64,000 nucleotides of DNA from Acidobacteriota bacterium. GTDB taxonomy: Bacteria > Acidobacteriota > Terriglobia > Acidiferrales > UBA7541. The notes under the pieces were generated by a model that saw only the letters and a program-made list of their open reading frames with translations, did not search any database and had not been told where the DNA came from. Where the stretch lies: assembly GCA_013289835.1 (NCBI GenBank), contig JABCZG010000015.1, positions 1 to 64,000 of the forward strand, read 5' to 3'. The position numbers were made by a program, and so were the translations under genes. Within the stretch, counting starts at the first letter, position 1. Each line of letters opens with the position of its first letter. Positions 8,743 to 17,734 of this stretch are shown in pieces.

Positions 8743-9855
8743 TTGAAGTACCTGCTCGCCATTTTGTTGATACTCGTGCTGGTCGCCGGTGCCGCTGCGG
8801 CCTGGCTGTGGTATGGCTTGACCAACCCGTACCAGGGATTTGCGAAAGAGGGCGTCTTCGTGGATGTGCCGCACGGAGCCTCCAGCCGCTTCGTGGCTTA
8901 TATACTCCAGAAGAATGGGGTCGTGCGCAGCTCACTGGGTTTCGAAATTTACGCCCGCCGCCATCCGAAACGCACGTTGCAGGCCGGCGAGTACTTTTTC
9001 GATCACGCTATGACCGGCAAAGACGTCTTCTGGAAGCTCGCCAACGGCCAGGTGTATCAGCAGCCCTTCACCGTGCGGGAAGGTGAGACCATGTTTGATA
9101 TTGCCCGCGAGCTGGAAGCCGCAAAGTTCATGCCCGCCGGAGATTTTCTCTACGCTGCTGGCGATACTGCGCTGATTCGCGATTTCGCGCCGGGCGCACA
9201 GACGCTCGAAGGCTTCCTCTTCCCCGCCACGTATGAGCTTCCCCGGCATCCGGCGGCCAGCGAATTGACCGCGGAGATGGTTCACAAGTTCAAGGAACAG
9301 TGGAAACTGATCGCCCCATCAGCCACGGCCGCGCGTATGGACGAAAGCGATCGTCAAGCCGTGACCCGTGTTGTGACGCTGGCATCGCTCGTCGAGCGTG
9401 AGACGCCCAAGCCGGAAGAGCGGCCGCTGGTGGCGGGCGCGTTCGAAAACCGCCTGCGAAAAGGCATGCGCCTGCAATGCGACCCCACCGTCATCTATGG
9501 CATGGAACGGCTGGGGCAGTACAATGGAACGCTCACGGGAAAAGATTTGAGCTTCGATTCTCTTTACAACACCTATGAGCACGGGGGCCTGCCACCCGGT
9601 CCGATTGGCAACCCCGGCGAAGCGTCCCTGCGCGCGGCTCTCCATCCAGCCGATACAGATTATTTGTATTTTGTGGCCAACACCCAGGGCGGCCACTTTT
9701 TCAGCGCCACACTGGCGGAACACAACAAAAATGTGGTGAAGTACCGTCGGCTGCTGGCTGGACTGCCGGCGGATCCACCGCCTCCGCCGCCACCTCCGCC
9801 CAGCCCGAAGAAGAACCAGCAGCACGCCAAGAAGCACCGAGTCGCGACCCGATGA
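8743..9855 (+). CDS. mltG: Endolytic murein transglycosylase MltG
   Basis: Inner-membrane lytic transglycosylase that cuts nascent glycan strands and sets their length. One N-terminal membrane helix (about 2-24) anchors the periplasmic YceG domain. The catalytic Glu lies in LASLVERETPKPEERP, followed by the conserved LQCDPTVIYG and SLYNTYEHGGLPPGPIGNPG blocks. The tail is a proline run followed by a lysine/histidine-rich end, which may contact the wall or other proteins. TTG start with a good GAGGAG site. Its stop overlaps the next gene by 4 bp. Confidence 0.96.
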   Translation: MKYLLAILLILVLVAGAAAAWLWYGLTNPYQGFAKEGVFVDVPHGASSRFVAYILQKNGVVRSSLGFEIYARRHPKRTLQAGEYFFDHAMTGKDVFWKLANGQVYQQPFTVREGETMFDIARELEAAKFMPAGDFLYAAGDTALIRDFAPGAQTLEGFLFPATYELPRHPAASELTAEMVHKFKEQWKLIAPSATAARMDESDRQAVTRVVTLASLVERETPKPEERPLVAGAFENRLRKGMRLQCDPTVIYGMERLGQYNGTLTGKDLSFDSLYNTYEHGGLPPGPIGNPGEASLRAALHPADTDYLYFVANTQGGHFFSATLAEHNKNVVKYRRLLAGLPADPPPPPPPPPSPKKNQQHAKKHRVATR

Positions 9856-10409
9856 CCGAAGATTTGAAAACGAAAAAAACGTTAATCCTCGATACCGCCC
9901 GCGAGATCAAAGTGGAAAAGTGGACACCCGCGGAAATCGATCAATTGCGGCGCCGGCTAGTCGCCGAGTATGGCGAAGCCGGCAAGACCGGTCCGGATTA
10001 CATCGCCGAAGTGCTGAAAGACGCTGGACACCGCGTCTTGCTGACCTTGCAGGAAGAAGCCGAAGAGCAGTACGAGGAAGAGTTCGAGGATCTGCTGCAC
10101 TTCAAAACGCTGGAAGACGCCGAGGTCAGCATCATGCGTCTGGACGAGCTGATGCGCAAATTCCGCGAGCAAAACGAGCACGCGGCCGTGGAACGCGTTC
10201 TCAACGTGGCGCGTCTCGGCAAGCGCCGCGCGGAGATGATTTCGCGCAATCACAAAGTGGAGCCGCACAAGCGCGACGAAAAAGTGGAGATCGCCAACTG
10301 GTTCCGCATCTGGCTGGAGACGCCGGACGCATTCTTTGACTGGCTGGACGTGCGCAAACAGTCGCCGGAATTTCGCGCCAAGTTTCCGCAAATGGAGGAC
10401 GAGGAATGA
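9852..10409 (+). CDS. Conserved hypothetical protein, helical and acidic
   Basis: A 185-residue cytoplasmic protein with no signal peptide or membrane segment. It is rich in charged heptad-like stretches (EEAEEQYEEEFEDLLHFKTLEDAE), suggesting a coiled or helical bundle, and ends with an acidic tail. ATG overlaps the mltG stop (ATGA) and its own stop overlaps the next gene (ATGA), so three proteins are translationally coupled. The family is not recognised; the tight link to mltG suggests a role around cell envelope growth, but this is only context. Confidence 0.8.
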   Translation: MTEDLKTKKTLILDTAREIKVEKWTPAEIDQLRRRLVAEYGEAGKTGPDYIAEVLKDAGHRVLLTLQEEAEEQYEEEFEDLLHFKTLEDAEVSIMRLDELMRKFREQNEHAAVERVLNVARLGKRRAEMISRNHKVEPHKRDEKVEIANWFRIWLETPDAFFDWLDVRKQSPEFRAKFPQMEDEE

Positions 10410-11008
10410 GCGCGACGGGCAATCCCGTCCCCGGCGGCGACGCCCTGGAACTTCCGCCTTTTTCGCTCGATATAGAGTCCCTGAATCTTGGCGCGGACGT
10501 GAAAGCGGTGGGACTCGAACTAGTCGAAACTGAGAATCGCGAGCCGGTGCGCGGCAAGCAAGCTTCAGAGATCTGGTCGGCGGTCTTCCCTGCCTTGGTC
10601 GCAGGCGAGCCGTATGTGTTGGATTTTTTCAGCCACCTAGACCGCGTCAGGGAATTTTGTAAAGCACGTGGAATCACCCTGCGCGAGGCCGCGGAACGGT
10701 GCGTCGTGCTACCGCAACCGAGTCAGGACCCTTTGCGTCAAATCTTTGAACGCTTCGAAGGGGAAACGTTTGGGATCCGCGCGGGAGCCGCGGCAAACTC
10801 CGCTGACGTGGCTCTCGAGGGCGACCTTTCCAAACGCGGTCTGGACGCTTATCAGCCGGCCTACGCTCGCTACACCTTTTGTGCCATCTGCGAGCCCGAG
10901 GACGGTTGGGTTACGCTCTTGAGCGAATCGCTTTGGCCCAGTGAAGTCATCCGGCGACTGCGCCCCGCGGTCCAGCCGTTTGACATACACCTTGCGCGGC
11001 CCAACTGA
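10406..11008 (+). CDS. Conserved hypothetical protein
   Basis: A 200-residue soluble protein of unknown family, third in the mltG coupling chain (4-bp overlap at its start). The middle contains FSHLDRVREFCKARGITLREAAERC, which looks like a helix-turn-helix-like or helical hairpin, and the C-terminal half has a CAIC cysteine pair. No catalytic motif is apparent. It overlaps nothing downstream; the next real start (11097) lies 89 bp later. Confidence 0.72.
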   Translation: MSATGNPVPGGDALELPPFSLDIESLNLGADVKAVGLELVETENREPVRGKQASEIWSAVFPALVAGEPYVLDFFSHLDRVREFCKARGITLREAAERCVVLPQPSQDPLRQIFERFEGETFGIRAGAAANSADVALEGDLSKRGLDAYQPAYARYTFCAICEPEDGWVTLLSESLWPSEVIRRLRPAVQPFDIHLARPN

Positions 11009-11096
11009 ATGTCTTCCTCGGCTGCGACCCACGACGAGGTCCGGGCGTCCAATTGGTTGTTCGATTGCATCTCCAGTGCGGCAAGGGCGGAATAGA

Positions 11097-12020
11097 TTGA
11101 TCCAGCGCGCAAAAACATGCCTGATCCTGGTGACAGTGGCGGCCATTTCCTGCGGCTGCGGCGGTGGTGCAGCAATCACCGGCCACACCGTAGTCGCGCC
11201 AACACAGCGGCCAGTGGCCAAGGAGGCCACCCGCGAAGAGCTTTTGGACCGCTACAACGCCATTGTGTACGGCACGCAATCGTTGAATGCCACCGTGCAA
11301 ATGAAGCCCACGGCGGGCTCGAAATACAGCGGCGTCATTGATGAATATCATGAAGTGAAAGCGTTTCTCCTCATAGCGCGCCCTGCGCAGATTCGCGTGA
11401 TCGGGCAAGCCCCCGTGGTCGGCACCACGGTTTTCGACATGACCAGCGATGGAAAAACGTTTCGCGTTTCGATTCCCCCCAAGCATAAATTCATGGTCGG
11501 CCCCGTAGCGACGGATCACACGAGCAGCAAGCCCATCGAAAACCTCCGCCCCCAGCACTTGCTGGATGCTTTGCTGTGGCCGGCAATTCGCAAAGAAGAA
11601 GCAACGTACCTGCGAGAATTCAACGACGAATCGGCGCGGTACTATGTCTTGACGGTTTTGCGCGGCGGTTATCAAACTGAAGTCCTGCGCGAAATCTGGT
11701 TCGATCGCGCCGACCTGCAGGTCGCGCGTTTGCAGACGTTCGGTCCGAAGGGAGTTCTGCTCTCGGATGTTCATTTCTCCGATTGGCAGCCTGTGGATAA
11801 TCCTGCGTCCCCGGGCGCTCCAGCACCGGCAGCGAATGGTATGGCTCTGTTTCCGCGAGCGATTCGCATCAGTCGCCCGCACGATGACTACCAGCTTGAT
11901 TTACAAGTCACGAAGATCACGCTCAATGAAGGAATCACAGCCGACCGCTTCAAGCTCGAACAGCCCGAGGGATCGGAACTGGTGCAAGTCGGCGACGCCA
12001 CGGAGAACAAGCAGCCATGA
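11097..12020 (+). CDS. LolB/DUF4292-like outer-membrane lipoprotein
   Basis: Predicted lipoprotein: TTG at 11097 (GGGCGG about 7 nt upstream) gives a short lipoprotein signal ending in AISC, with acylated Cys about residue 19. The remainder has the half-barrel pattern of LolA/LolB proteins (LNATVQMKP, FLLIARPAQIRV, VFDMTSDGKTFRVSIPPKHKFMVG). LolB receives lipoproteins from LolA and inserts them in the outer membrane. A longer in-frame reading from 10941 would overlap the previous gene in an implausible way. The stop overlaps the permease start by 4 bp, tying it to the ABC genes that follow. Confidence 0.8.
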   Translation: MIQRAKTCLILVTVAAISCGCGGGAAITGHTVVAPTQRPVAKEATREELLDRYNAIVYGTQSLNATVQMKPTAGSKYSGVIDEYHEVKAFLLIARPAQIRVIGQAPVVGTTVFDMTSDGKTFRVSIPPKHKFMVGPVATDHTSSKPIENLRPQHLLDALLWPAIRKEEATYLREFNDESARYYVLTVLRGGYQTEVLREIWFDRADLQVARLQTFGPKGVLLSDVHFSDWQPVDNPASPGAPAPAANGMALFPRAIRISRPHDDYQLDLQVTKITLNEGITADRFKLEQPEGSELVQVGDATENKQP

Positions 12021-13114
12021 TGGGTGAGCTAATCCTCCGCAATCTGGTGCACCGCCCCATGCGCACGCTCATCGGCGCCATGGGCATCGCCGTGGAAGTC
12101 GCCCTGGTGGTCCTGATCGTCGGACTGACCAGTGGCCTTTTGTCCGAAACTGCAAAACGAATAGAAGGCATCGGCGCCGACATTATGCTGCAGCCACCGG
12201 GCTCGTCCTACATGTTGGCCTTCAGCAGCGCACCCATGCCCGTCAAGATCGGTGACAAGCTTGCCGAATTAAAACACGTTCAATCGGTTGCGCCTGTGCT
12301 CTTTCAGTTCAACACCTCAGGTGTGGAAATCGTTTACGGAATTGAGCAAGAAAGCTTTCGAGCTGTTTCAGGCGGATTTGTCTTCATCCAGGGGCACGAT
12401 TTGGAGGGCCCCGACGATATTCTTGTGGATGACATTGCGGCGAAGACGAAAAACATACAGGCCGGAGAGACTTACCGCATCTTCGAGCACGACTGGCATG
12501 TCGCCGGCATCGTCGAGCATGGCAAAGGCTCGCGTATTTTTGTGCCTCTCGCCACGCTCCAGGATTTGGTGGGTGCGCGGGACAAGGCCAGTGTCTTCTT
12601 TGTGAAATGCACGCGCCCCGAACACACCGAGGATGTGATGGAAAATATACGCCACGTTCTTCCCAATTATACCGTCCGGCCCCTCAAGGACTACCTTTCC
12701 TTGATGACCTCCACGAATATCCCGGGCCTGGAGACCTTTATCAACGCCATGATCATGCTGGCCATCACCATCGGCCTGCTGGTCATTTTTCTCACCATGT
12801 ACACCACGGTAATCGAGCGCACCCGGGACATCGGCGTTCTGAAATCACTCGGCGCCAACCACTGGTTCGTCGTGCGCGCTTTGCTTTCGGAATCTGCGGC
12901 GCTCTGCCTGCTTGGAGTCGCCGCCGGCGTTGGTCTGAGTTACGTGGTCCGCGCCGGATTCATCTGGAAATTCCCGACGCTGACCATTCTGATCACCTCG
13001 GGATGGGTTTTGCGAGCCGCAGGTATCGCGCTCCTCGGAGCGATCTTGGGAGCAAGCTATCCGGCATGGATGGCCAGCCGCAAGGATGTCGTCGAAGCTC
13101 TGTCGTACGACTAA
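12017..13114 (+). CDS. ABC transporter permease, FtsX/LolC-MacB type
   Basis: Inner-membrane subunit of a type VII (mechanotransmission) ABC transporter. One N-terminal helix (about 18-41), a large periplasmic MacB-PCD-type domain (about 45-235) and three C-terminal helices with the FtsX block (MYTTVIERTRDIGVLKSLGA) give the LolC/MacB topology at 365 residues. Members pull lipoproteins or other envelope substrates from the inner membrane rather than pump across it. Its start ATG overlaps the lipoprotein stop; the partner ATPase follows after 156 bp. Confidence 0.9.
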   Translation: MMGELILRNLVHRPMRTLIGAMGIAVEVALVVLIVGLTSGLLSETAKRIEGIGADIMLQPPGSSYMLAFSSAPMPVKIGDKLAELKHVQSVAPVLFQFNTSGVEIVYGIEQESFRAVSGGFVFIQGHDLEGPDDILVDDIAAKTKNIQAGETYRIFEHDWHVAGIVEHGKGSRIFVPLATLQDLVGARDKASVFFVKCTRPEHTEDVMENIRHVLPNYTVRPLKDYLSLMTSTNIPGLETFINAMIMLAITIGLLVIFLTMYTTVIERTRDIGVLKSLGANHWFVVRALLSESAALCLLGVAAGVGLSYVVRAGFIWKFPTLTILITSGWVLRAAGIALLGAILGASYPAWMASRKDVVEALSYD

Positions 13115-13270
13115 GAAACTTTGGACGTGATGCGGGGTTGCTAAGAAAAATACGGCCGTAATGCTCGCAAATAACGATCGCTAAGAACGAGGGATAGCTA
13201 GGCACAGATGGGAATCGCAGCTACAATACGGGAACCTGCCAAAGGGCTGATTTTCCAAGGAAATAAGAGC

Positions 13271-13954
13271 GTGGAGCCGATACTCAAGACAGAAAATTTG
13301 TGGAAGCTCTACCGCGCCGGAAAAGTCGAAGTGCCAGCATTACGTGGCGTCAATTTCGAAGTTCAGCCCGGTGAATCCGTGGCGGTCATGGGCCCCTCGG
13401 GTTGCGGCAAGTCTTCCCTCCTCTATGTGATCGGCGGTCTCGCGCAAGCCTCGCGCGGCAAAGTCCTGGTGGACGGCAACGACCTGACTTCCCTCAGCGA
13501 CGGCGCGCGTACCAAGCTCCGCCGCCACAAAATCGGCTTCGTCTTTCAGCGCTTCAACTTGCTCCCCACGCTGACGGCCAAGGGCAACATCGCCATCGCG
13601 CAATTCATTCACGGCGATGGCTTCGATCCGCATCGCTTCGATGTTGTCACCCAAATGCTCGGCCTCGCCGGCCGCCTTCATCACAAGCCGTCCGAGCTCT
13701 CCGGCGGCGAACAGCAGCGCGTGGCCATCGCCCGCGCGATCATCAACGAGCCGAAAATTCTGCTCGCGGACGAACCCACGGGGAACCTGGATTCCAAGAA
13801 TTCGGAAGTCGTGCTGCAAATGCTTCGCCAACTCAATAAAGACCTGGGCCAGACCATCGTCATGATCACGCACAATCCGGAAGCCACCACCTACTTCGAT
13901 CGCGTCGTGCACATGCGCGACGGCATCATCGTTGACGGAGTGCCCGCGGATTAA
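13271..13954 (+). CDS. ABC transporter ATP-binding protein, LolD/MacB-like
   Basis: Cytoplasmic ATPase for the permease just upstream. It has Walker [11 protein letters not shown]-loop FQRFNLLP, signature LSGGEQQR, Walker [13 protein letters not shown] and switch His in ITHN, with spacing typical of the LolD/FtsE/MacB group. GTG at 13271 is favoured since AAGGA lies 9 nt upstream and the protein then begins at the usual position ([13 protein letters not shown]); an ATG at 13208 adds 21 residues. The next gene starts one base after its stop codon. Confidence 0.95.
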   Translation: MEPILKTENLWKLYRAGKVEVPALRGVNFEVQPGESVAVMGPSGCGKSSLLYVIGGLAQASRGKVLVDGNDLTSLSDGARTKLRRHKIGFVFQRFNLLPTLTAKGNIAIAQFIHGDGFDPHRFDVVTQMLGLAGRLHHKPSELSGGEQQRVAIARAIINEPKILLADEPTGNLDSKNSEVVLQMLRQLNKDLGQTIVMITHNPEATTYFDRVVHMRDGIIVDGVPAD

Positions 13955-13955
13955 T

Positions 13956-14342
13956 ATGGCCAGCCTCGGACAAATCCTCTCGAGAACGTTTTTCTGGTCG
14001 TATGAGCGTGGCACCTGGCAGTTCGATCTCGCCGTCATTCTGATCCTCGCTTTCGTCCTGGCCACCCCTCGCAACTGGTTTCATGACAAACCCGAGAGTG
14101 GCGGCCCGGTCGCCCCCGGCCAGATCCTTAAGATTTCTCAGGAAGGAAACCACGCTACCTATCGCGTGGATGTGCGCGTCCTCGCGCCGCCCACCAAACT
14201 CGCGCTGCAGAACGACCTGCACACTGCCTTGCAAGACGCCCTGCCGGAATTGCACAAAGGGAACTTCTCCATTGCCAAAATCGAACCGCTGCGGGATGAC
14301 CAGGGCGACGTTATTGCTTACCAGGTGGAAATCCACGAGTAA
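13956..14342 (+). CDS. Small single-pass membrane protein of the Lol-like operon
   Basis: A 128-residue protein with an N-terminal hydrophobic helix (LAVILILAFVLATP, about residues 26-39) followed by a soluble, likely periplasmic, domain of alternating beta strands (YRVDVRVLAPPTKLALQNDL, then DVIAYQVEIHE). The ATG is immediately after the ATPase stop, so the two are surely co-translated. Function unknown; its place between the ATPase and LolA suggests an accessory factor of the same transport route. Confidence 0.78.
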   Translation: MASLGQILSRTFFWSYERGTWQFDLAVILILAFVLATPRNWFHDKPESGGPVAPGQILKISQEGNHATYRVDVRVLAPPTKLALQNDLHTALQDALPELHKGNFSIAKIEPLRDDQGDVIAYQVEIHE

Positions 14343-14471
14343 GCACCCGCCCCATGGCCGCTCCGGACAATTCCCTGGTAACGCGGGGGCTTGTGTGCGC
14401 ATCTCTTTGTGTGTGTTAGGATTCCGAGGAACTGGACGAACCGTTAGTTCTGCATTCCACAGGGGCCGCGT

Positions 14472-15173
14472 TTGAAGCGTTTACCACTTTTTTTCGCGTT
14501 ACTCAGTCTATGTTGCGTCGCCGGGACTTATCGAGCCCGCGCCTCGCAGGCAACCACAGCTTGGTCTATCGATGGCGTCCTGGCCATGATGGATCGCTCC
14601 GCGCAGGACTTCCACACCCTCACCGCCGACATGGAGCACACCAAGTACACTGCCGTCGTGAAAGATTCCTCCACCGAAACGGGCCACATCTTCGTTCGCC
14701 GGGATGAAAAGATGCGCATCGAAATTCTACAGCCCGATCCGCGCACCATCCTTCGAACGGGCGATTCCCTGTTCGTTTTCAACCCCAAGATCAACCGCGT
14801 CGAAGAGTATGACCTGGGCAAGAACCGCTCCATGGTGGATCAATACGTTCTTCTGGGCTTCGGCTCGAGGATTGAAAACCTCAAGAAAAGCTATCTGGTG
14901 GCTCTCGTCGGCGAAGAAGAACTCGACCACAAGAAGACCGTGGTCCTGGAGTTGACCCCAAAAGCCGAGCAGGTTCGCAACCAGATCATCAAAATCCACA
15001 TGTGGATTGACCAGGCTTCCTGGATGCCGCTTCAACAGAAGTTTTTTGAAGCTGGCACCGGCGACTACTTCCAGTTTCATTACCTCAACGAGCTAAAGAA
15101 CCTGAAAATTCCCGACGCCAAGTTCAAACAGGATTGGCCGAAAGGGGTCAGCCGCGTAAAGCCCCACGCCTAA
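14472..15173 (+). CDS. LolA-like periplasmic lipoprotein carrier
   Basis: Secreted protein of the LolA / outer-membrane lipoprotein-sorting family. A signal peptide (MKRLPLFFALLSLCCVAGTYRARA) precedes the open half-barrel domain: LTADMEHTKYT, GHIFVRRDEKMRIEI, GDSLFVFNPKINRVEEYDL and the later IHMWIDQASWMPLQQKFFE are typical strands. LolA binds the acyl chains of lipoproteins and ferries them across the periplasm. TTG start at 14472 with AGGGGC upstream. It closes an operon holding a LolB-like lipoprotein, permease, ATPase and small membrane protein. Confidence 0.88.
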   Translation: MKRLPLFFALLSLCCVAGTYRARASQATTAWSIDGVLAMMDRSAQDFHTLTADMEHTKYTAVVKDSSTETGHIFVRRDEKMRIEILQPDPRTILRTGDSLFVFNPKINRVEEYDLGKNRSMVDQYVLLGFGSRIENLKKSYLVALVGEEELDHKKTVVLELTPKAEQVRNQIIKIHMWIDQASWMPLQQKFFEAGTGDYFQFHYLNELKNLKIPDAKFKQDWPKGVSRVKPHA

Positions 15174-15255
15174 TTTTTCTGGCCGGCGGCCCGCCATAAA
15201 GCATTCCACTGGCACACTGCTGTGCGGGAACGGTAGGTATTTATGCTGCGCCCGT

Positions 15256-16338
15256 CTATTTAGCGGCCGTGCGCTCCTGCGCGAGCAACTGCTCCTTGCG
15301 CGAAATCCCCCACCGGTATCCCGCCAGCGCGCCGTCTTCGCGAATCACCCGATGGCAAGGCACGACGATTGAAACCGGATTGGTAGCGCAAGCCCGTGCC
15401 ACCGCTCGCACCGCTTTGGGCTGCCCCAGCGACCGCGCGACCTGCGAATACGTCCGCGTCCGGCCTCGCGGAATCCGCTGCAACTCCTGCCACACGCGTC
15501 GCTGGAACGCCGTTGCCTGCAAGTCCAGCGGAAGCTCCATCCGCGGCTGCTTGCCCTCGATGCGCTGGACAATCTCACTCACCCAGCGCTGAAACGCATC
15601 CGGCGCCGGCGCAATTTCCGCCCGCGGATATTCTTCGCGCAATTCTGAAATCAGCGTGCTCTCCGCGTCACCGAGATAAACCGCCGAAACGCCGCGTTCC
15701 GTAGCCGCCACCAGAACTTTCCCAAGCGGCGATTTCGCAATCGTGTATCCGATCTTCATACCCTTTCCTCCCTTTTGATACGTCGCCGGCGTCATCCCCA
15801 ACTGCGCATTGCTGCGCTCGTAGACGCGGCTTGATGATCCGTAACCAGTTTCGTACAACGCATCCGTGATGTTCTTTCCCGCGCGCAGCATCGCTTTGAA
15901 GCGCTTGACGCGCAGCGCTTCCGCCAGCTCACGCGGTTTAAGTCCCGTCACCTGCAGAAACGCCCGCCTCAGCGTCGCTTGTGTCGTCCCCAGCGATTTG
16001 GCGAGAGCTCCCAACCGCACACTCTCTTCACTGGACTCCGCGAGTTGCCCCGCCGCCCGCCGCACCAGCGCAACCGGCCCGGAAATCTCATTCGGTTTGC
16101 AGCGCAGGCACGCCCGAAACCCCTGCTTTTCTGCCTCTTCCCGCGTGCGGAAGAAAACCACGTTGCGCCGCAGCGGCCGCCGCGCCGGGCACGATGGCCG
16201 GCAGTAAATATGCGTCGAGCGTACCGCCAGCACGAAGGCGCCGTCCGCGCGCGAATCCCGCGCCAGCGCAGCCTGCCAGTAGCGCGCCGCGGCGTACGCC
16301 GAAATGTTTTGTCCGATGCTTGTTTGTGTTTGGCTCAT
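15256..16338 (-). CDS. ada: Ada: methylphosphotriester-DNA/O6-methylguanine methyltransferase and regulator
   Basis: Bifunctional repair protein and transcriptional activator of the adaptive response to alkylation. The N-terminal zinc domain holds the four-Cys site C46, C50, C77, C80; the acceptor Cys is in IYCRPSC. An AraC-type helix-turn-helix follows (about 95-185). The C-terminal domain carries the suicide-methyl-acceptor motif PCHRVI with C328 and the Arg-finger helix. MSQTQ at 16338 is chosen; five codons upstream offer another ATG. It is convergent with the LolA gene and precedes nothing in operon. Confidence 0.96.
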   Translation of the reverse strand: MSQTQTSIGQNISAYAAARYWQAALARDSRADGAFVLAVRSTHIYCRPSCPARRPLRRNVVFFRTREEAEKQGFRACLRCKPNEISGPVALVRRAAGQLAESSEESVRLGALAKSLGTTQATLRRAFLQVTGLKPRELAEALRVKRFKAMLRAGKNITDALYETGYGSSSRVYERSNAQLGMTPATYQKGGKGMKIGYTIAKSPLGKVLVAATERGVSAVYLGDAESTLISELREEYPRAEIAPAPDAFQRWVSEIVQRIEGKQPRMELPLDLQATAFQRRVWQELQRIPRGRTRTYSQVARSLGQPKAVRAVARACATNPVSIVVPCHRVIREDGALAGYRWGISRKEQLLAQERTAAK

Positions 16339-16434
16339 GTTCGACCCGTCCAAAATAACGCAGGCAGGAAAGCAAATCTATCCGGAAAGGTTCAACAAAA
16401 AAAAATAGACGGATTCCTTCAAAAAGAAAGGTGA

Positions 16435-17436
16435 TCAGGCTTCGCCAGTCGCAGGCATACCCGCTTTCACGCGCGCCCGCACTGGATGCGGCGCGCTGAT
16501 CACCAGGATAACCGCGGTGAGGATGACGGCGGCAGCAAGCACCGTCCGAAGCGTAATCGTTTCACCAATCAGCAGCCAGCCCAGGAACAGCGCCACCACC
16601 GGATTGACGAACGCATACGTCCCCACTCGTGCTGCTGTGCTCTTCTGTAGAATGTAGATGTACGCGCTCAAGCCGATTCCGGAACCAAACACGATCAAAT
16701 ACCCGAGCGCCAGCCAGGAACGCAATGAAATCGCCGCGAAATGAAGCGCGTGAAATTCCCCCGTCAGAAATGCACCAATCAACAGTGTGACGCCTCCCGC
16801 CAAACTCTGCATGGCTACCCCCAACATCGCCGAACTCGGCATCCCACCATGCTTTGAGTAAAGCGATCCGCACGCCCACGCAAACGAAGCGAAAACCAGC
16901 ATGCCGGCACCGCGTGGATCCGCGCGGCCGGAACCTCCCAAGTGCGCCGGCCCGACCAACAAGACCAGCCCTGTAAATCCAAGCGCAAGTCCCGCCACCA
17001 CCCGTGCCACCGGCCGCACGCCCCCAGGACGCAGCCAATCCACAATCACCAGCCACAGCGAGACCGTCGCCACCAGCAGGGCCGCAATCCCCGAGGGCAC
17101 CGTCTGTTCCGCCCAGCAGACTCCCCCATTCCCCACGAACAGCAGCAGAACCCCAGCAATCGTAGCCGTCCGCCAATTCCCGGCAGTAGGTCGGATGCCG
17201 GTCTTCCACCGGAAGATGGGATATAAAACGATCCCTGCAGTCAGGTGCCGCAATCCGGCAAGAATCAGGGGCGGGAACGATTCGACCCCCACCCGAATCC
17301 CGAGATACGTCGAGCCCCAGACGATGTAAACGGCGGCAAACGCGAGCAGAACCATCGGCGACATGCGAGCAGCAGGGTGCGTCGGAAGCGCTGAACTCTC
17401 CGCGGTGCTCGACTCGCTGGATTCTGTCGTACCCAT
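16435..17436 (-). CDS. EamA/DMT-family transporter (RhaT/YedA-like)
   Basis: Inner-membrane drug/metabolite exporter with two tandem EamA repeats, about ten hydrophobic helices in 333 residues. Typical signatures include FAAVYIVWGSTYLGIRVGVESFPPLILAGLRHL at the first repeat (first helix) and GSGIGLSAYIYILQKSTAARVGTYAFVNPVVALFLGWL in the second. Substrate cannot be told; family members export amino acids or small metabolites. It is upstream of ada on the same strand with an 96-bp gap, so co-transcription is possible. Confidence 0.9.
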   Translation of the reverse strand: MGTTESSESSTAESSALPTHPAARMSPMVLLAFAAVYIVWGSTYLGIRVGVESFPPLILAGLRHLTAGIVLYPIFRWKTGIRPTAGNWRTATIAGVLLLFVGNGGVCWAEQTVPSGIAALLVATVSLWLVIVDWLRPGGVRPVARVVAGLALGFTGLVLLVGPAHLGGSGRADPRGAGMLVFASFAWACGSLYSKHGGMPSSAMLGVAMQSLAGGVTLLIGAFLTGEFHALHFAAISLRSWLALGYLIVFGSGIGLSAYIYILQKSTAARVGTYAFVNPVVALFLGWLLIGETITLRTVLAAAVILTAVILVISAPHPVRARVKAGMPATGEA

Positions 17437-17734
17437 CGCTCAGCCCTGCCCTCTTACAAGTAGCCTCGCAACCTTAGACTGTCGAGAACCATATTGGTTG
17501 AGTCCTCCGCGCTGGAATCCACAGAATGTTGTGTAGAACTGCGGGTACTATAACTAAGTGTTTGAAGTTAAGACACTTCCTGCGTTTTCCACAGGTTGAC
17601 GTTCGTCCCTTCTAATGACATTGTATCGCTCCACACCTCACCGGTGCGGACGGGGCAATTCCAGAAAGTCAGTTTGGCAGTTACGTTTGCCGGGCCAGAG
17701 CCAGCGATGGTGAAGTGGCGTCTCTGAGGGCGAC

